43,384 nt of DNA, taken from NCBI RefSeq assembly GCF_004916905.1, contig NZ_SDLV01000020.1, positions 1 through 43,384 of the forward strand, written 5' to 3'. The DNA is from Chryseobacterium candidae (GTDB taxonomy: Bacteria > Bacteroidota > Bacteroidia > Flavobacteriales > Weeksellaceae). The notes beneath the pieces were generated by a model. It had not been told where the DNA came from, did no database searches, and was given only the letters and a program-made list of their open reading frames with translations. Made by a program: the position numbers and the translations under genes. Shown here one piece after another: positions 16,974 through 26,480 of the stretch; the first letter of the stretch is position 1; each line of letters opens with the position of its first letter.

Positions 16974-16996
16974 TAACTAAAAAATTAGAAGTATAA

Positions 16997-19900
16997 ATGG
17001 CTTCAAACAAAATACAATTCAGAAGTATTCATGAACTTAAAGATCCAGCTTTGAATAATAAGCTGGCTCAGAAAGAGTTTCAGGAAGAAATTCCGGTAGA
17101 AGATTTCCTTGGAGATGCTGAGAAAAACGGATCTAGTACTTCAAGAAGAGATTTCCTTAAATTACTAGGTTTCTCTACAGCAGCAGTAACATTAGCTGCC
17201 TGCGAAGCTCCGGTAATTAAAACGATTCCTTATGTGGTAAAGCCGCATGATATTATTCCGGGAATCCCTAATTATTACGCTTCAACTTATTTTGATGGTT
17301 TCGACTTTGCTAGTGTTTTAGTAAAAACCCGTGAAGGTAGACCTATCAAAATTGAACCCAATCCGGCGGGTGGTGATTTAGGTAAAACTAACGCAAGAGC
17401 TCAGGCAAGTGTTCTTTCTCTTTATGATAATGATAAAGTAAAGCAGCCTAAACTAGACGGTAAAGATGAAACTTTCGATAAAGTAGACAGTTTCGTTATT
17501 AAAGGGTTGGAAGAAGCTAAAGCGTCTGGCAAAAAAATTGTGCTTTTATCACACTCTTTTGCTTCACCAACTTTCAAAAAGTTATTCGCTGAATTCAAAG
17601 CTAAATATCCTACAGCTGAATTAGTAACTTATGATGCTTTCCCTTACGCTGCAGGATTAGATGCGGCTCAGGAAGTATTCGGACAAAGAGCATTACCTGT
17701 TTACGACCTTAAAGGTTCTGAACTGGTAGTTTCTTTCCAGGCTGATTTCTTAGGAGATTATAACGCTTCAAGCTTAGAAACATCTTATGCAGCAGCAAGA
17801 AAGCCAGGACCAAACATGTTGAGACACATTCAGGTGGAATCTAACATGTCATTAACGGGTGCCAATGCTGATTCAAGATACAGATTAAAACCAAGTGCTG
17901 TAAACAAAACTTTAGTTGAAGTTTACAATGCAATTGTAGGTGGTGGTACTTCTGATAAGACGGCAACCGAAATTGCAAACGAATTGAAAGCAAAAGGAAG
18001 CAAAGCTGTTGTTTTTGCTGACGGTTCCAAAGGAGCACAGGTTTTAGCACACTTAATCAACCAAAAATTAGGTTCAGTAGCTTTCACAGGTAAAGCAAAC
18101 TTCCTTAAAGAATTCGACGGTGCAAGATATCAGGAGTTCCTGGGATGGGTAAATGCTGGACAAGTTGGTGTATTGGTTACCAACAACGTAGACCCTATCT
18201 ACTCTCATCCAAAAGGAGAAGATTTCAAAAAATCTTTATCAAAAGTTCCTTACGTAATTGCAGTAGCAGATAAGAAAAATGAAATGTACAAAGCAGCGAA
18301 AGCTGTAATCCCGGTTGCTAACTGGCTGGAGTCTTGGGGAGATATCGAACCACAGACAGGAGTATATTCATTAATGCAGCCTACCATCCAGAAGATCTAC
18401 AAATCAAGACAGATTGAAGAATCTCTATTGGTATGGAAGAATGGAAAAAACAATGCAGCAAACAACTACTACGATTATTTAAAGGCAAGCTCAGCTTCTC
18501 TTTTAGGTGGTACTTCTTTCAACAAAGCATTGTATAACGGTATCAACGCTTCCACAAACGCTACTACTTTATCTTATGCAGGTGGAAACGCTGCTCAGGC
18601 TGTTGCGGAACTAGGAAACTTTAAAGCTTCTGAATTAGAATTAGTATTATACACTAAGACTTCAATGGGAGACGGTACTCAGGCAAACAACCCTTGGTTA
18701 CAAGAATTACCTGACCCGATCACAAGAATGTCTTGGGATAACTACCTTACAATTTCTCCTAAAGATGCAGAGAAATTTGCAATTGATAACGATCTTAATG
18801 CGAGAATGCAGTTAGATGGTTCTATTGTAAACCTTACTGTAAACGGAGTTACGATAAAAGATGTTCCTGTATTCGTACAGCCAGGACAGGCTGAAGGATC
18901 TGTAGGTCTCGCACTTGGTTATGGTAAGAAAAACTCAGGAGCAACTGCAGATACTGGTGTAAATGCTTATCCTTTATTTGACGGTTCTAACCTTGTTCTT
19001 TCAGGGGTAAAAATCGAAAAAACAGGAGAAGATCACGAATTCGCAGGTATCCAGCTTCAAAATACATTGATGGGTCGTTATGAAATCGCGAAGGAAGTTC
19101 CTTTGGCAGATTTCATCAACGTAGCTTTCGATGATGAGCACAAAGGATGGAACAAGCCTTTGGAATACCACACGATCAGCGGAGCACTTCCGGCGAGAAA
19201 AATCGACCTTTGGGATGCTTTTGATGATACGGATGGTCCTCACTTTAATTTATCTATTGACTTAAACTCTTGTACGGGTTGTGGAGCATGTATTATTGCT
19301 TGTCAGGCAGAAAACAACGTTCCTGTAGTAGGTAAAGAAGAAGTAAGAATGTCCAGAGATATGTACTGGTTAAGAATTGACCGTTACTACTCTTCAAGAC
19401 AGAAAGTTGAAGTTTACGAAGGACTGAAAGAAGGAATGGCTGTACCAGAATTGTACGGTACTGCTTTCGGAGACGGAGGTGCATTAAACCACCCTGCAGA
19501 CAACCCGGATGTAATCTTCCAACCGGTAATGTGTCAGCACTGTAACCACGCTCCATGTGAAACTGTATGTCCGGTAGCGGCTACTTCACACGGTAAGCAA
19601 GGTCAAAACCATATGGCTTACAACAGATGTATCGGTACCAGATATTGTGCAAACAACTGTCCGTACAAAGTAAGACGTTTCAACTGGTTTACGTATAACC
19701 TAAATGACAAGTTCGATTTCAACATGAACAATGATTTAGGAAGAATGGTACTTAACCCTGACGTAGTTGTAAGAACTAGAGGGGTAATGGAGAAATGTTC
19801 AATGTGTATCCAAATGACTCAGAATACTATTCTTGAGGCTAAGAAAGAAGGAAGAAGAGTGAAGGATGGAGAATTCCAGACTGCTTGTTCTAAAGCTTGT

Positions 19901-20056
19901 TCTACTGGTGCAATGACATTTGGAGACATGAATGATAAAGATTCTTCAATCAGAGAGCAGTATGCATCTAACAGAAGATATTATTTACTAGAGGAGATCG
20001 GAACAAAACCAAACGTGTTCTATCATACTAAAGTAAGAAACAGAGTAGAAAAATAA
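16997..20056 (+). CDS. actB: Alternative Complex III subunit ActB (molybdopterin-like plus Fe-S)
   Basis: Large peripheral subunit carrying the Fe-S wire of ACIII. The 1019-residue chain has a twin-arginine signal (SRRDFLK, 49-55) running into a lipobox ending at Cys69 (VTLAAC), so it is probably exported folded and lipid-anchored. Residues about 80-730 resemble the molybdopterin oxidoreductase fold; in known ActB this part carries no Mo cofactor. From about residue 750 a ferredoxin-type domain has four cysteine clusters: CTGCGACIIAC, CQHCNHAPCETVCP, RCIGTRYCANNCP, and CSMC with a later CSKAC. This pattern fits three [4Fe-4S] and one [3Fe-4S] cluster (family knowledge). It sits 23 nt behind actA and 25 nt before actC. 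Confidence 0.95.
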   Translation: MASNKIQFRSIHELKDPALNNKLAQKEFQEEIPVEDFLGDAEKNGSSTSRRDFLKLLGFSTAAVTLAACEAPVIKTIPYVVKPHDIIPGIPNYYASTYFDGFDFASVLVKTREGRPIKIEPNPAGGDLGKTNARAQASVLSLYDNDKVKQPKLDGKDETFDKVDSFVIKGLEEAKASGKKIVLLSHSFASPTFKKLFAEFKAKYPTAELVTYDAFPYAAGLDAAQEVFGQRALPVYDLKGSELVVSFQADFLGDYNASSLETSYAAARKPGPNMLRHIQVESNMSLTGANADSRYRLKPSAVNKTLVEVYNAIVGGGTSDKTATEIANELKAKGSKAVVFADGSKGAQVLAHLINQKLGSVAFTGKANFLKEFDGARYQEFLGWVNAGQVGVLVTNNVDPIYSHPKGEDFKKSLSKVPYVIAVADKKNEMYKAAKAVIPVANWLESWGDIEPQTGVYSLMQPTIQKIYKSRQIEESLLVWKNGKNNAANNYYDYLKASSASLLGGTSFNKALYNGINASTNATTLSYAGGNAAQAVAELGNFKASELELVLYTKTSMGDGTQANNPWLQELPDPITRMSWDNYLTISPKDAEKFAIDNDLNARMQLDGSIVNLTVNGVTIKDVPVFVQPGQAEGSVGLALGYGKKNSGATADTGVNAYPLFDGSNLVLSGVKIEKTGEDHEFAGIQLQNTLMGRYEIAKEVPLADFINVAFDDEHKGWNKPLEYHTISGALPARKIDLWDAFDDTDGPHFNLSIDLNSCTGCGACIIACQAENNVPVVGKEEVRMSRDMYWLRIDRYYSSRQKVEVYEGLKEGMAVPELYGTAFGDGGALNHPADNPDVIFQPVMCQHCNHAPCETVCPVAATSHGKQGQNHMAYNRCIGTRYCANNCPYKVRRFNWFTYNLNDKFDFNMNNDLGRMVLNPDVVVRTRGVMEKCSMCIQMTQNTILEAKKEGRRVKDGEFQTACSKACSTGAMTFGDMNDKDSSIREQYASNRRYYLLEEIGTKPNVFYHTKVRNRVEK

Positions 20057-20081
20057 AGTTTAAATAATAAATAGGTAAAAA

Positions 20082-21479
20082 ATGTCAGGACATTACGAAG
20101 CTCCGATAAGGGAACCTCTAATTATTGGTCACAAAACTTATCACGATATTACAGAAGATATCGCACGACCTATCGAAGAAAGAGCAGGTAAATTATGGTG
20201 GATCTCATTATATGCTGCACTAGTTCTATTCCTCTATGGATTCGGCTGTATCGCTTACACTATCGGGACAGGTATTGGAGCATGGGGGCTTAACAGAACT
20301 ATTAACTGGGGTTGGGATATTACCAACTTCGTATGGTGGGTAGGTATCGGTCACGCCGGGACCCTAATCTCCGCAGTATTATTATTATTTAGACAGAGAT
20401 GGAGAATGTCTGTAAACAGATCTGCAGAGGCAATGACGATCTTTGCGGTTGTACAGGCAGCAATCTTCCCTGTAATCCACATGGGTAGAGTTTGGGTTGG
20501 ATACTGGGTATTCCCTTTACCAAACCAATTCGGTTCTCTTTGGGGGAACTTCAACTCTCCTCTACTTTGGGACGTATTTGCGATCTCTACGTATTTCTCA
20601 GTATCAACTGTATTCTGGTTCATGGGACTAATCCCTGACTTTGCAATGATCAGAGATAGAGCTAAAACTCCTTGGACTAAGAAAATTTATACATTCCTTG
20701 CATTCGGTTGGGGTGGTAAAGCAAAACACTGGCAAAGATTCGAAGAACTTTCTTTGGTTCTTGCAGGTTTGGCAACTCCACTTGTATTCTCAGTACACAC
20801 AACCGTATCATTTGACTTCGCCACTTCGGTAATTAAAGGATGGCACTCAACAATCTATCCTCCTTACTTCGTTGCCGGTGCAATCTTCTCAGGATTTGCA
20901 ATGGTACAGACCCTATTGTTGGTAGCAAGAAAAGTGTGTCACTTGGAAGAGTATATTACAATGTATCATATCGAAATTATGAACATCGTAATCATCTTAA
21001 CTGGTGGTATGGTAACTGTAGCTTACGCAACTGAATATTTCATCGGATGGTACTCAGGTTCAAGATTTGAAGATTTCACATACCTTTCTCCAGGTGCTGC
21101 TGTAGGACCTTACTGGTGGGCATTCTGGTCATTGATCATCTGTAACCTTGTTATCCCGGCTTCTTTCTGGTTCAAGAGACTTAGAACGAACATTATCTGG
21201 ACATTCATCGTTGCATTAATCATCAACATCGGTATGTGGTTTGAGCGTTTTGATATCATCGTTATCAACCTTTCAAGAGACTACTTACCAGGATCATGGA
21301 CTATGTTTAAGCCAACGATCATTGATGTGGGTGTATACTTAGGAACAATCGGATTCTTCTCTGTATTATTCTTATTATATGCAAGAACATTCCCTGTAAT
21401 TGCACAGGCTGAATTAAAATCGATTTTGAAAATCTCAGGTGAAACTTATAAAGCAAAAGAAGGAGATGAGCACCACTAA
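20082..21479 (+). CDS. actC: Alternative Complex III subunit ActC (NrfD/PsrC family)
   Basis: Integral membrane subunit of the NrfD/PsrC family that forms the quinol side of ACIII and a proposed half-channel for protons. The 465-residue protein begins with the typical REPLIIGHKTYHDITEDI motif and has about ten transmembrane helices between residues 45 and 440, with WWVGIGHAGTLISAVLLLF and HTTVSFDFA in the core. It is a paralogue of ActF in the same operon. Its last 14 nt overlap the start of actD, implying translational coupling. Confidence 0.95.
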   Translation: MSGHYEAPIREPLIIGHKTYHDITEDIARPIEERAGKLWWISLYAALVLFLYGFGCIAYTIGTGIGAWGLNRTINWGWDITNFVWWVGIGHAGTLISAVLLLFRQRWRMSVNRSAEAMTIFAVVQAAIFPVIHMGRVWVGYWVFPLPNQFGSLWGNFNSPLLWDVFAISTYFSVSTVFWFMGLIPDFAMIRDRAKTPWTKKIYTFLAFGWGGKAKHWQRFEELSLVLAGLATPLVFSVHTTVSFDFATSVIKGWHSTIYPPYFVAGAIFSGFAMVQTLLLVARKVCHLEEYITMYHIEIMNIVIILTGGMVTVAYATEYFIGWYSGSRFEDFTYLSPGAAVGPYWWAFWSLIICNLVIPASFWFKRLRTNIIWTFIVALIINIGMWFERFDIIVINLSRDYLPGSWTMFKPTIIDVGVYLGTIGFFSVLFLLYARTFPVIAQAELKSILKISGETYKAKEGDEHH

Positions 21480-21987
21480 AATTGTATACGGACTTTATGC
21501 TGACGACGACGACTTAATGAACGGCGTTAAAGCATTCAACGATAAAGGAATCGCAATTAACGAAGTTTATACTCCGTTTCCGGTTCACGGACTAGACAAA
21601 GCTTTAGGTTTAAAGAAAACCAGAATTTCTGATGCCGCTTTCATCTATGCTTGTTATGGTGTAACTATCGGTGCTACTCTTACATGGTATGTGATGAATC
21701 ACGACTGGCCTCAGAATATCGGTGGTAAACCCGCTTTTGACTGGGGACACAACATGCCTGCATTTGTAGTTCCAATGTTCGAATTAATGGTATTCTGTGC
21801 AGCTCACATGATGTCTTTAACTTTCCTGGTTAGAAACAAAATGTATCCAGGAGCTCCAGCTCAGAACCCGGACCCGAGAACTACTGATGATAAATTCATG
21901 ATGGAATTCGTAACTGAAGATGTAGAATCTGTAAAACAGTTGCTTATTGAAACTGGAGTTGAAGAAATAACTGTTAAAGACGCTTAA
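21466..21987 (+). CDS. actD: Alternative Complex III subunit ActD (DUF3341)
   Basis: Small membrane subunit of ACIII, DUF3341 family. The 173-residue protein has an N-terminal cytosolic domain (KIVYGLYADDDDLMNGVKAF) and two transmembrane helices at about residues 60-80 and 95-120, with HNMPAFVVPMFELMVF in the second. The start at 21466 is chosen because it is preceded by a purine-rich AAGGAG stretch and begins with MSTTKIVYGLY, typical of the family; an in-frame ATG at 21439 would add nine basic residues lying within actC. It overlaps actC by 14 nt. Confidence 0.93.
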   Translation: MSTTKIVYGLYADDDDLMNGVKAFNDKGIAINEVYTPFPVHGLDKALGLKKTRISDAAFIYACYGVTIGATLTWYVMNHDWPQNIGGKPAFDWGHNMPAFVVPMFELMVFCAAHMMSLTFLVRNKMYPGAPAQNPDPRTTDDKFMMEFVTEDVESVKQLLIETGVEEITVKDA

Positions 21988-21988
21988 A

Positions 21989-22678
21989 ATGAAAAAGAAT
22001 GTATTAAAAATTACAGCGGTTTTAGGTTTAACAACAGTTTTACTTAACTCTTGCGGACCAAAGGAGAACACTCCGCTGGTATATTTCCCGGACATGTATT
22101 TTCCGGTAGCTTATGATCCGTTGATGAAAGCTCAGGATGCTTATTCAGATCATGAAAATGAAATTCCTGCTTTTGTTAAAAATAATGGTGCAACAGGTCT
22201 TTCTCCGGTAGAAGGATCAGTTGCTCAAAATAAAGATGGAGTTTTTGAAGAAAGCTTATTACCTAAAAATGTTGATGAGTACAATGCAGGGTATGAAGCA
22301 TCTAAAAAACTTACAGTATCTCCTTTGAATCCGGCTAACGCAGCGAAAGATCTTGAAAGAGGAAAAATATTGTTTGATCATACTTGTGCTGCATGCCATG
22401 GAACAGGAGGTGATGGACAAGGACCTATCGTTCAAAGTGGGGCATTCTCCGGGGTACCTAACTATGCTGACAGAGAAATTACTGTAGGATCTGTTCATTA
22501 TGTATTAACAAACGGTAGAAATTCCATGGGATCTTATGCTGGACAATTGAACGCAGGAGACAGATGGAGAGTAGCAATGTATGTGATGAGTGCTTTCAAA
22601 AAAGGAGCAGCAGCACCGGCAGCAGCTACAGCGGCGGCACCAGCAACAACTGAAACGACTACCGAAACTAAAAAATAA
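21989..22678 (+). CDS. actE: Alternative Complex III subunit ActE (monohaem cytochrome c)
   Basis: Monohaem cytochrome c lipoprotein that receives electrons in ACIII and can pass them to the oxidase. The 229-residue protein has a lipoprotein signal with lipobox ending at Cys22 (LLNSC). The conserved YFPDMYFPVAYDP segment follows, and the class I cytochrome domain runs from about residue 125 with the haem site CAACH and GTGGDGQGP. A methionine in RNSMGSYAGQL near residue 180 is the likely sixth ligand. The C-terminal 25 residues are Ala/Thr-rich. It starts one nt after the actD stop and ends 8 nt before actF. Confidence 0.94.
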   Translation: MKKNVLKITAVLGLTTVLLNSCGPKENTPLVYFPDMYFPVAYDPLMKAQDAYSDHENEIPAFVKNNGATGLSPVEGSVAQNKDGVFEESLLPKNVDEYNAGYEASKKLTVSPLNPANAAKDLERGKILFDHTCAACHGTGGDGQGPIVQSGAFSGVPNYADREITVGSVHYVLTNGRNSMGSYAGQLNAGDRWRVAMYVMSAFKKGAAAPAAATAAAPATTETTTETKK

Positions 22679-22686
22679 GAAAAGAA

Positions 22687-24018
22687 ATGTATAGTTTTTC
22701 ACCAAAATTAAAATCAACTTCTATAATACTTCTTGTTGTAGGTTTAGTTCTTTTCGGTATTGGTTTCTTTTTGAACAAAGGAATTTCTACTGAGAAAATA
22801 GAACAAATGATGGAAGCTGTTCATGCTTCCGGTCATACCGCTCCTACACACTCAAGTGAAATGGTTGGACCTCAGGATCACGCGGCTCACCTTGAGCATG
22901 CTACCATGCAGGTACACAACCAGCCTTTAGCAGCAATACATTTTGTAGCTGTATTTTTCTTTGGAGTAAGCTGCTGCGTATTATTCTTCTATTCTATTCA
23001 GCACGCTGCACACGCAGGATGGCCAATCATCATTACAAGAGTAATGGAAGCTATTGCTTCTTATATTCCTTATGGTGGTGCAATCCTGGTAATCCTGATG
23101 ATCTTAAACATCACTCATAATGGTCACTTATTCCACTGGATGGACCCTGCTTTAACAGATCCTGAAAATCCACACTTTGATGTGATCTTATTCGAGAAGA
23201 AAAAATTCTTAAATATTCCTTTCTATGCAGTAAGAACTTTAATCTATGTGATTGGTGCTTCTTTCTTCGCTTGGAAATTAAAAGCTCAGTCTAAAAAAGT
23301 AGATGAAACGAAGTCTAAAGTAGAGTATCAAATGCTTTACAGATGGGCAGTAGGATATATTGCATTCTTCGGATTTGCTTCTGCAGCTTGGGCTTGGGAC
23401 TGGTTGATGTCTATTGACCCTCACTGGTATTCTACAATGTATATCTGGTATTCAATGGTTAGCTGCCTTTCAAGTGGTATCGCTGTAATCATTCTATTAA
23501 GTGTTTATCTTAAGAAAAATGGTTTCTTACCACAGTTCAATGACAACCACTTACACGATTTAGGAGTATTCCTTTTCGCTACAAGTATGCTTTGGACATA
23601 TACATGGTTCGCTCAGTTCATGCTTTACTGGTATGCCAACGTTCCGGAAGAGGTTAACTACTTCTTCGGTAGATTCCAGCACTACTCTCCTACTTTCTTA
23701 CCGATGTTGATCATCAACTTCTTATTACCACTATTGGTATTAGTAAGCAGCAGCATCAAGAGAAACTACAAAGTAGTTACTACAATGGCAGTAGTGGTGA
23801 TCTTAGGACACATCTTAGATTACTTCAACATGGTAATGCCGGGAACGGTAGGACCATACTGGAACACTCCTGAAGTATTCCTGTTAATCCTTGGAGCCAT
23901 CTTATTCGTAGCCGGATTATTTATGTTTACTGTACTTTCAGCTTTATCTAAACTGAAGTTGATCCCTACAGGAAACCCATTCTTACACGAATCTGAAATT
24001 TATGAGTATCCTTTCTAA
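22687..24018 (+). CDS. actF: Alternative Complex III subunit ActF
   Basis: Integral membrane subunit of ACIII, paralogous to ActC. The 443-residue protein has about ten transmembrane helices; the first (residues 10-30) is followed by a His-rich periplasmic stretch (HASGHTAPTHSSEM, HAAHLEHA). The core motifs WAWDWLMSIDPHWYSTMY and AQFMLYWYANVPEE are typical. It closes the operon and is followed 25 nt later by a strong terminator. Cytochrome c oxidase genes, which follow act genes in many Bacteroidota, are not found here. Confidence 0.94.
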   Translation: MYSFSPKLKSTSIILLVVGLVLFGIGFFLNKGISTEKIEQMMEAVHASGHTAPTHSSEMVGPQDHAAHLEHATMQVHNQPLAAIHFVAVFFFGVSCCVLFFYSIQHAAHAGWPIIITRVMEAIASYIPYGGAILVILMILNITHNGHLFHWMDPALTDPENPHFDVILFEKKKFLNIPFYAVRTLIYVIGASFFAWKLKAQSKKVDETKSKVEYQMLYRWAVGYIAFFGFASAAWAWDWLMSIDPHWYSTMYIWYSMVSCLSSGIAVIILLSVYLKKNGFLPQFNDNHLHDLGVFLFATSMLWTYTWFAQFMLYWYANVPEEVNYFFGRFQHYSPTFLPMLIINFLLPLLVLVSSSIKRNYKVVTTMAVVVILGHILDYFNMVMPGTVGPYWNTPEVFLLILGAILFVAGLFMFTVLSALSKLKLIPTGNPFLHESEIYEYPF

Positions 24019-24043
24019 GGACTTGTAACAAAATAAAATGATA

Positions 24044-24077
24044 AAAGACTGATTGTTAAAACGATCAGTCTTTTTTT
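24044..24077 (+). terminator. rho-independent terminator of the act operon
   Basis: AAAGACTGATTG pairs with CGATCAGTCTTT (one G-U pair) around a TTAAAA loop, followed by a T-run. Confidence 0.88.
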
Positions 24078-24144
24078 ATGCATACAAAACAACAGATATT
24101 TATGCACCTCTATGATGGGATCAAAAACTTAACAACACATTACT

Positions 24145-25161
24145 ATGAAAACAAAACTTTTCATTTACTCATTCTTCCTTTTTTTATATAGTTTTATTTC
24201 TGCTCAGACAATCACTTTTGTTTCTGAAAAAAGTAATACTCCCCTTCCCAGAGTTTCAGTGTTTGGGAAAGATGGAACCATTGTAGCGTATTCTGATATT
24301 GAAGGTAAGATTGACAAACAGTTACTCTCGTCTTCTCAGGAAAAGTTTCAGCTTGTCTACAATAATTTTCCGGTTGCCACTTTATCTTACTCAGACTTTG
24401 ATCAATCCGTTATAAAAATCAATGATCAGGTAAAAGAGATTGAAACCATAGTCATCAAAAATAATAAGCCTGCCAGGTATATTTTTATCAAAGGAAATTT
24501 TAATGCTTATGTAACGGTAAATAATAAGCTTAACAGCTATGCCGATGGAATTGTAACCTACATCTTTGACAATAAAACAAAAAAACTGAAAAGTACCAAT
24601 GTGGAACAGTACAGAGTTTTCAGACTAACGGACTCTAAAAACGAGAAGAAAGAAACTTCATCATGGGATTATGGAAATTCTCTACAGATTCCCAAACTAA
24701 AAAATGTGGGAAATCCGGAAGAATATAAAACAAAAAGAAATACCATCAGAGAATTGAAAAGCGATCATAAGGATCAGATTGAGGTAACCGGCGGAGCACT
24801 TCAGGAAAAAGAGTTTTCATTTTTCGGATATAAATTTTATGATATCAGAACCATTTTGAATATGTCCTTTGAAAAGGGATCAGAAAAGACGCTGAAAGAT
24901 TTCCAGGAATACAATGAACTTGTTTTTGTTAAACTAAAACATAAAAGCGAACCCGAATACAATCAGATTGCACTTTACACTAATTTCTATCCTACGGAAC
25001 TCAGCTTCAATAATGACAACGATATTGAAAAGGTAAAATTCAATAAAGATAACAGCAGTTATCAGACATCTTACTGGAAGGATTCTTCATTCCCCAATAT
25101 GCAGACCATCTTCAGTAATTTTTTCAAAGGAGACTTAAAAGAACAACCCAACAAAAAGTAA
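24145..25161 (+). CDS. Exported protein of unknown function with carboxypeptidase-like N-terminal domain
   Basis: I do not recognise this 338-residue protein. It has a Sec signal peptide (about residues 1-20, ending FISAQ). A small beta domain at about 21-95 resembles the regulatory-like fold found before TonB-dependent receptors (SEKSNTPLPRVSVFGKDG, AYSDIEGKID). The remaining 240 residues are mixed alpha/beta and lysine-rich (ARYIFIKGNFNAYVTVNNK, IVTYIFDNKTKKLK). There is no lipobox, no membrane helix after the signal and no T9SS sorting domain, so it is probably periplasmic. It has no clear promoter of the local type and is followed by a separate promoter for the next gene. Some similarity of style to GLPGLI-type proteins is possible but unproven. 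Confidence 0.6.
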   Translation: MKTKLFIYSFFLFLYSFISAQTITFVSEKSNTPLPRVSVFGKDGTIVAYSDIEGKIDKQLLSSSQEKFQLVYNNFPVATLSYSDFDQSVIKINDQVKEIETIVIKNNKPARYIFIKGNFNAYVTVNNKLNSYADGIVTYIFDNKTKKLKSTNVEQYRVFRLTDSKNEKKETSSWDYGNSLQIPKLKNVGNPEEYKTKRNTIRELKSDHKDQIEVTGGALQEKEFSFFGYKFYDIRTILNMSFEKGSEKTLKDFQEYNELVFVKLKHKSEPEYNQIALYTNFYPTELSFNNDNDIEKVKFNKDNSSYQTSYWKDSSFPNMQTIFSNFFKGDLKEQPNKK

Positions 25162-25252
25162 AAATATAGGATTATGACTTCCGTGATCAAGAAATAAAAC
25201 AAGCCATAAAACATAAAGTGAAAATAAAATCCAGTATTAATAAAGGTTTTAT

Positions 25253-25260
25253 TAAATTTG
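25253..25260 (+). promoter_or_regulatory. -7 promoter element of the lipoprotein-apt operon
   Basis: TAAATTTG matches TAnnTTTG, 17 nt before the ATG at 25278. It shows that the in-frame ATG at 25218 is upstream of the transcript. The -33 part is not clear. Confidence 0.55.
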
Positions 25261-25277
25261 CAACAAACCAAATAAAA

Positions 25278-26477
25278 ATGAAAAAGTTTTCTTTTCTACT
25301 TGTTTTCAGTCTGTTGCTTTTTACAGCATGTAAGAAAGATCATGTAGATGCTACGAATACTAAAACGCTGCAGTCAAGTATCAATGATATGACTTCCAGT
25401 TTACCTACCATTAAGCAGATTAAGTTTAATGAAGCTCTTTATATCCTTAAAACATTTGGAGTAGAGGCAGATGGTGATATCAATGAGCTAAAAGCCCTTG
25501 GAAAACTGATTAATGGGAAGAAAGTTCCTGAAATCATGTCTTTGGCTGACGAAGTTGCACAGAAAAACGGAATAGAATGGGCCAGTACTGCCCCGCCATC
25601 ACTGGGAGAAATGAATATCTTCGGGGATGATAAAGCTAAAGAAAGCGATCCTAATGATGTAAAAGCAGGATCATTAAGCCTTGTGACAAGACCTACAGGA
25701 GATGACGGAACTGGAGCGCCTACGGCCATTCAGATTGTTCCAAGACTTGTAGATGCAGCCGGAAATCCGGTATCTTTCACAGGAGCCGGCCTTGAAGCCA
25801 CTCTTGAAGTCTTCAGCAATGGTGTAAGATTGGCTACAGCTAAAAACCTGATGCAGGATAATAACTTTAAAGGATTCAATTTAAAGTTTTCATCTATTCC
25901 TGCTTCAAAAGTGGTAGATAATAAAATTGACATCACAGTTTCCGTAAAAACTACGGCAAAAACTTTCAAAATGTCAAAAATCGGACTTGATGTGAATGCA
26001 GCAGCTCTGAAAGTTCCGGCCATTCCAAAAACGGATTCTACAGCGGTAACAGAACAGCCAAGCGCAGTGGTGGATCCAAACAATCCTACAGCACCTTCCG
26101 GAACAACTACAGATCCTGCAACAGCTACTCCTGCAACACCAGCTGCACCCAAACAGCCTACTGCAGATCCTAAGAATACTGTAAGCAAGTTCCTGAACAG
26201 TGTAAGTTCTCAGAATTTAAAAGCCGCATACGAAACAGCCAGCAATCCAAGCTGGGGAAGCTATGAATCTTTCTCAAATCCTACTTCAGGTTTTGGATCT
26301 GTAAAAAATGTAAGTGTAAAAAACATTACAACAAGTGGAGCTAATGCTAATAGTGCCAGCGTAAATGCTACTTATGATGTAACGGATAAAAGCGGGAAGA
26401 CAACTTCTTTAAAAGTAACTTTCGGACTTAAAAATGTAAATGGAGACTGGAAAATTTCCAGCTATAAAATCAATTAA
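25278..26477 (+). CDS. Lipoprotein with linker and NTF2-like C-terminal domain
   Basis: Predicted cell-envelope lipoprotein of 399 residues, function unknown. The lipobox ends near Cys17 (LLLFTAC). About residues 30-110 are helical, 120-240 look like a beta domain (SLVTRPTGDDGTGAPTAIQI, ATLEVFSNGVRLATAKNLM), and 245-300 are a Pro/Thr/Ala-rich linker. The last 100 or so residues (NTVSKFLNSVSSQNLKAAYE to NGDWKISSYKIN) have the shape of a DUF4878/NTF2-like domain (assignment by pattern only). Its stop is 3 nt before the apt start. The start at 25278 is chosen from the promoter position and the signal peptide. Confidence 0.7.
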   Translation: MKKFSFLLVFSLLLFTACKKDHVDATNTKTLQSSINDMTSSLPTIKQIKFNEALYILKTFGVEADGDINELKALGKLINGKKVPEIMSLADEVAQKNGIEWASTAPPSLGEMNIFGDDKAKESDPNDVKAGSLSLVTRPTGDDGTGAPTAIQIVPRLVDAAGNPVSFTGAGLEATLEVFSNGVRLATAKNLMQDNNFKGFNLKFSSIPASKVVDNKIDITVSVKTTAKTFKMSKIGLDVNAAALKVPAIPKTDSTAVTEQPSAVVDPNNPTAPSGTTTDPATATPATPAAPKQPTADPKNTVSKFLNSVSSQNLKAAYETASNPSWGSYESFSNPTSGFGSVKNVSVKNITTSGANANSASVNATYDVTDKSGKTTSLKVTFGLKNVNGDWKISSYKIN

Positions 26478-26480
26478 TAA

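Noticed and set aside
25730..26188. 152-codon minus-strand open frame
   Set aside because: Antisense to the Thr/Ala/Pro linker of the lipoprotein; its Gly/Val/Ala bias follows from the linker codons.
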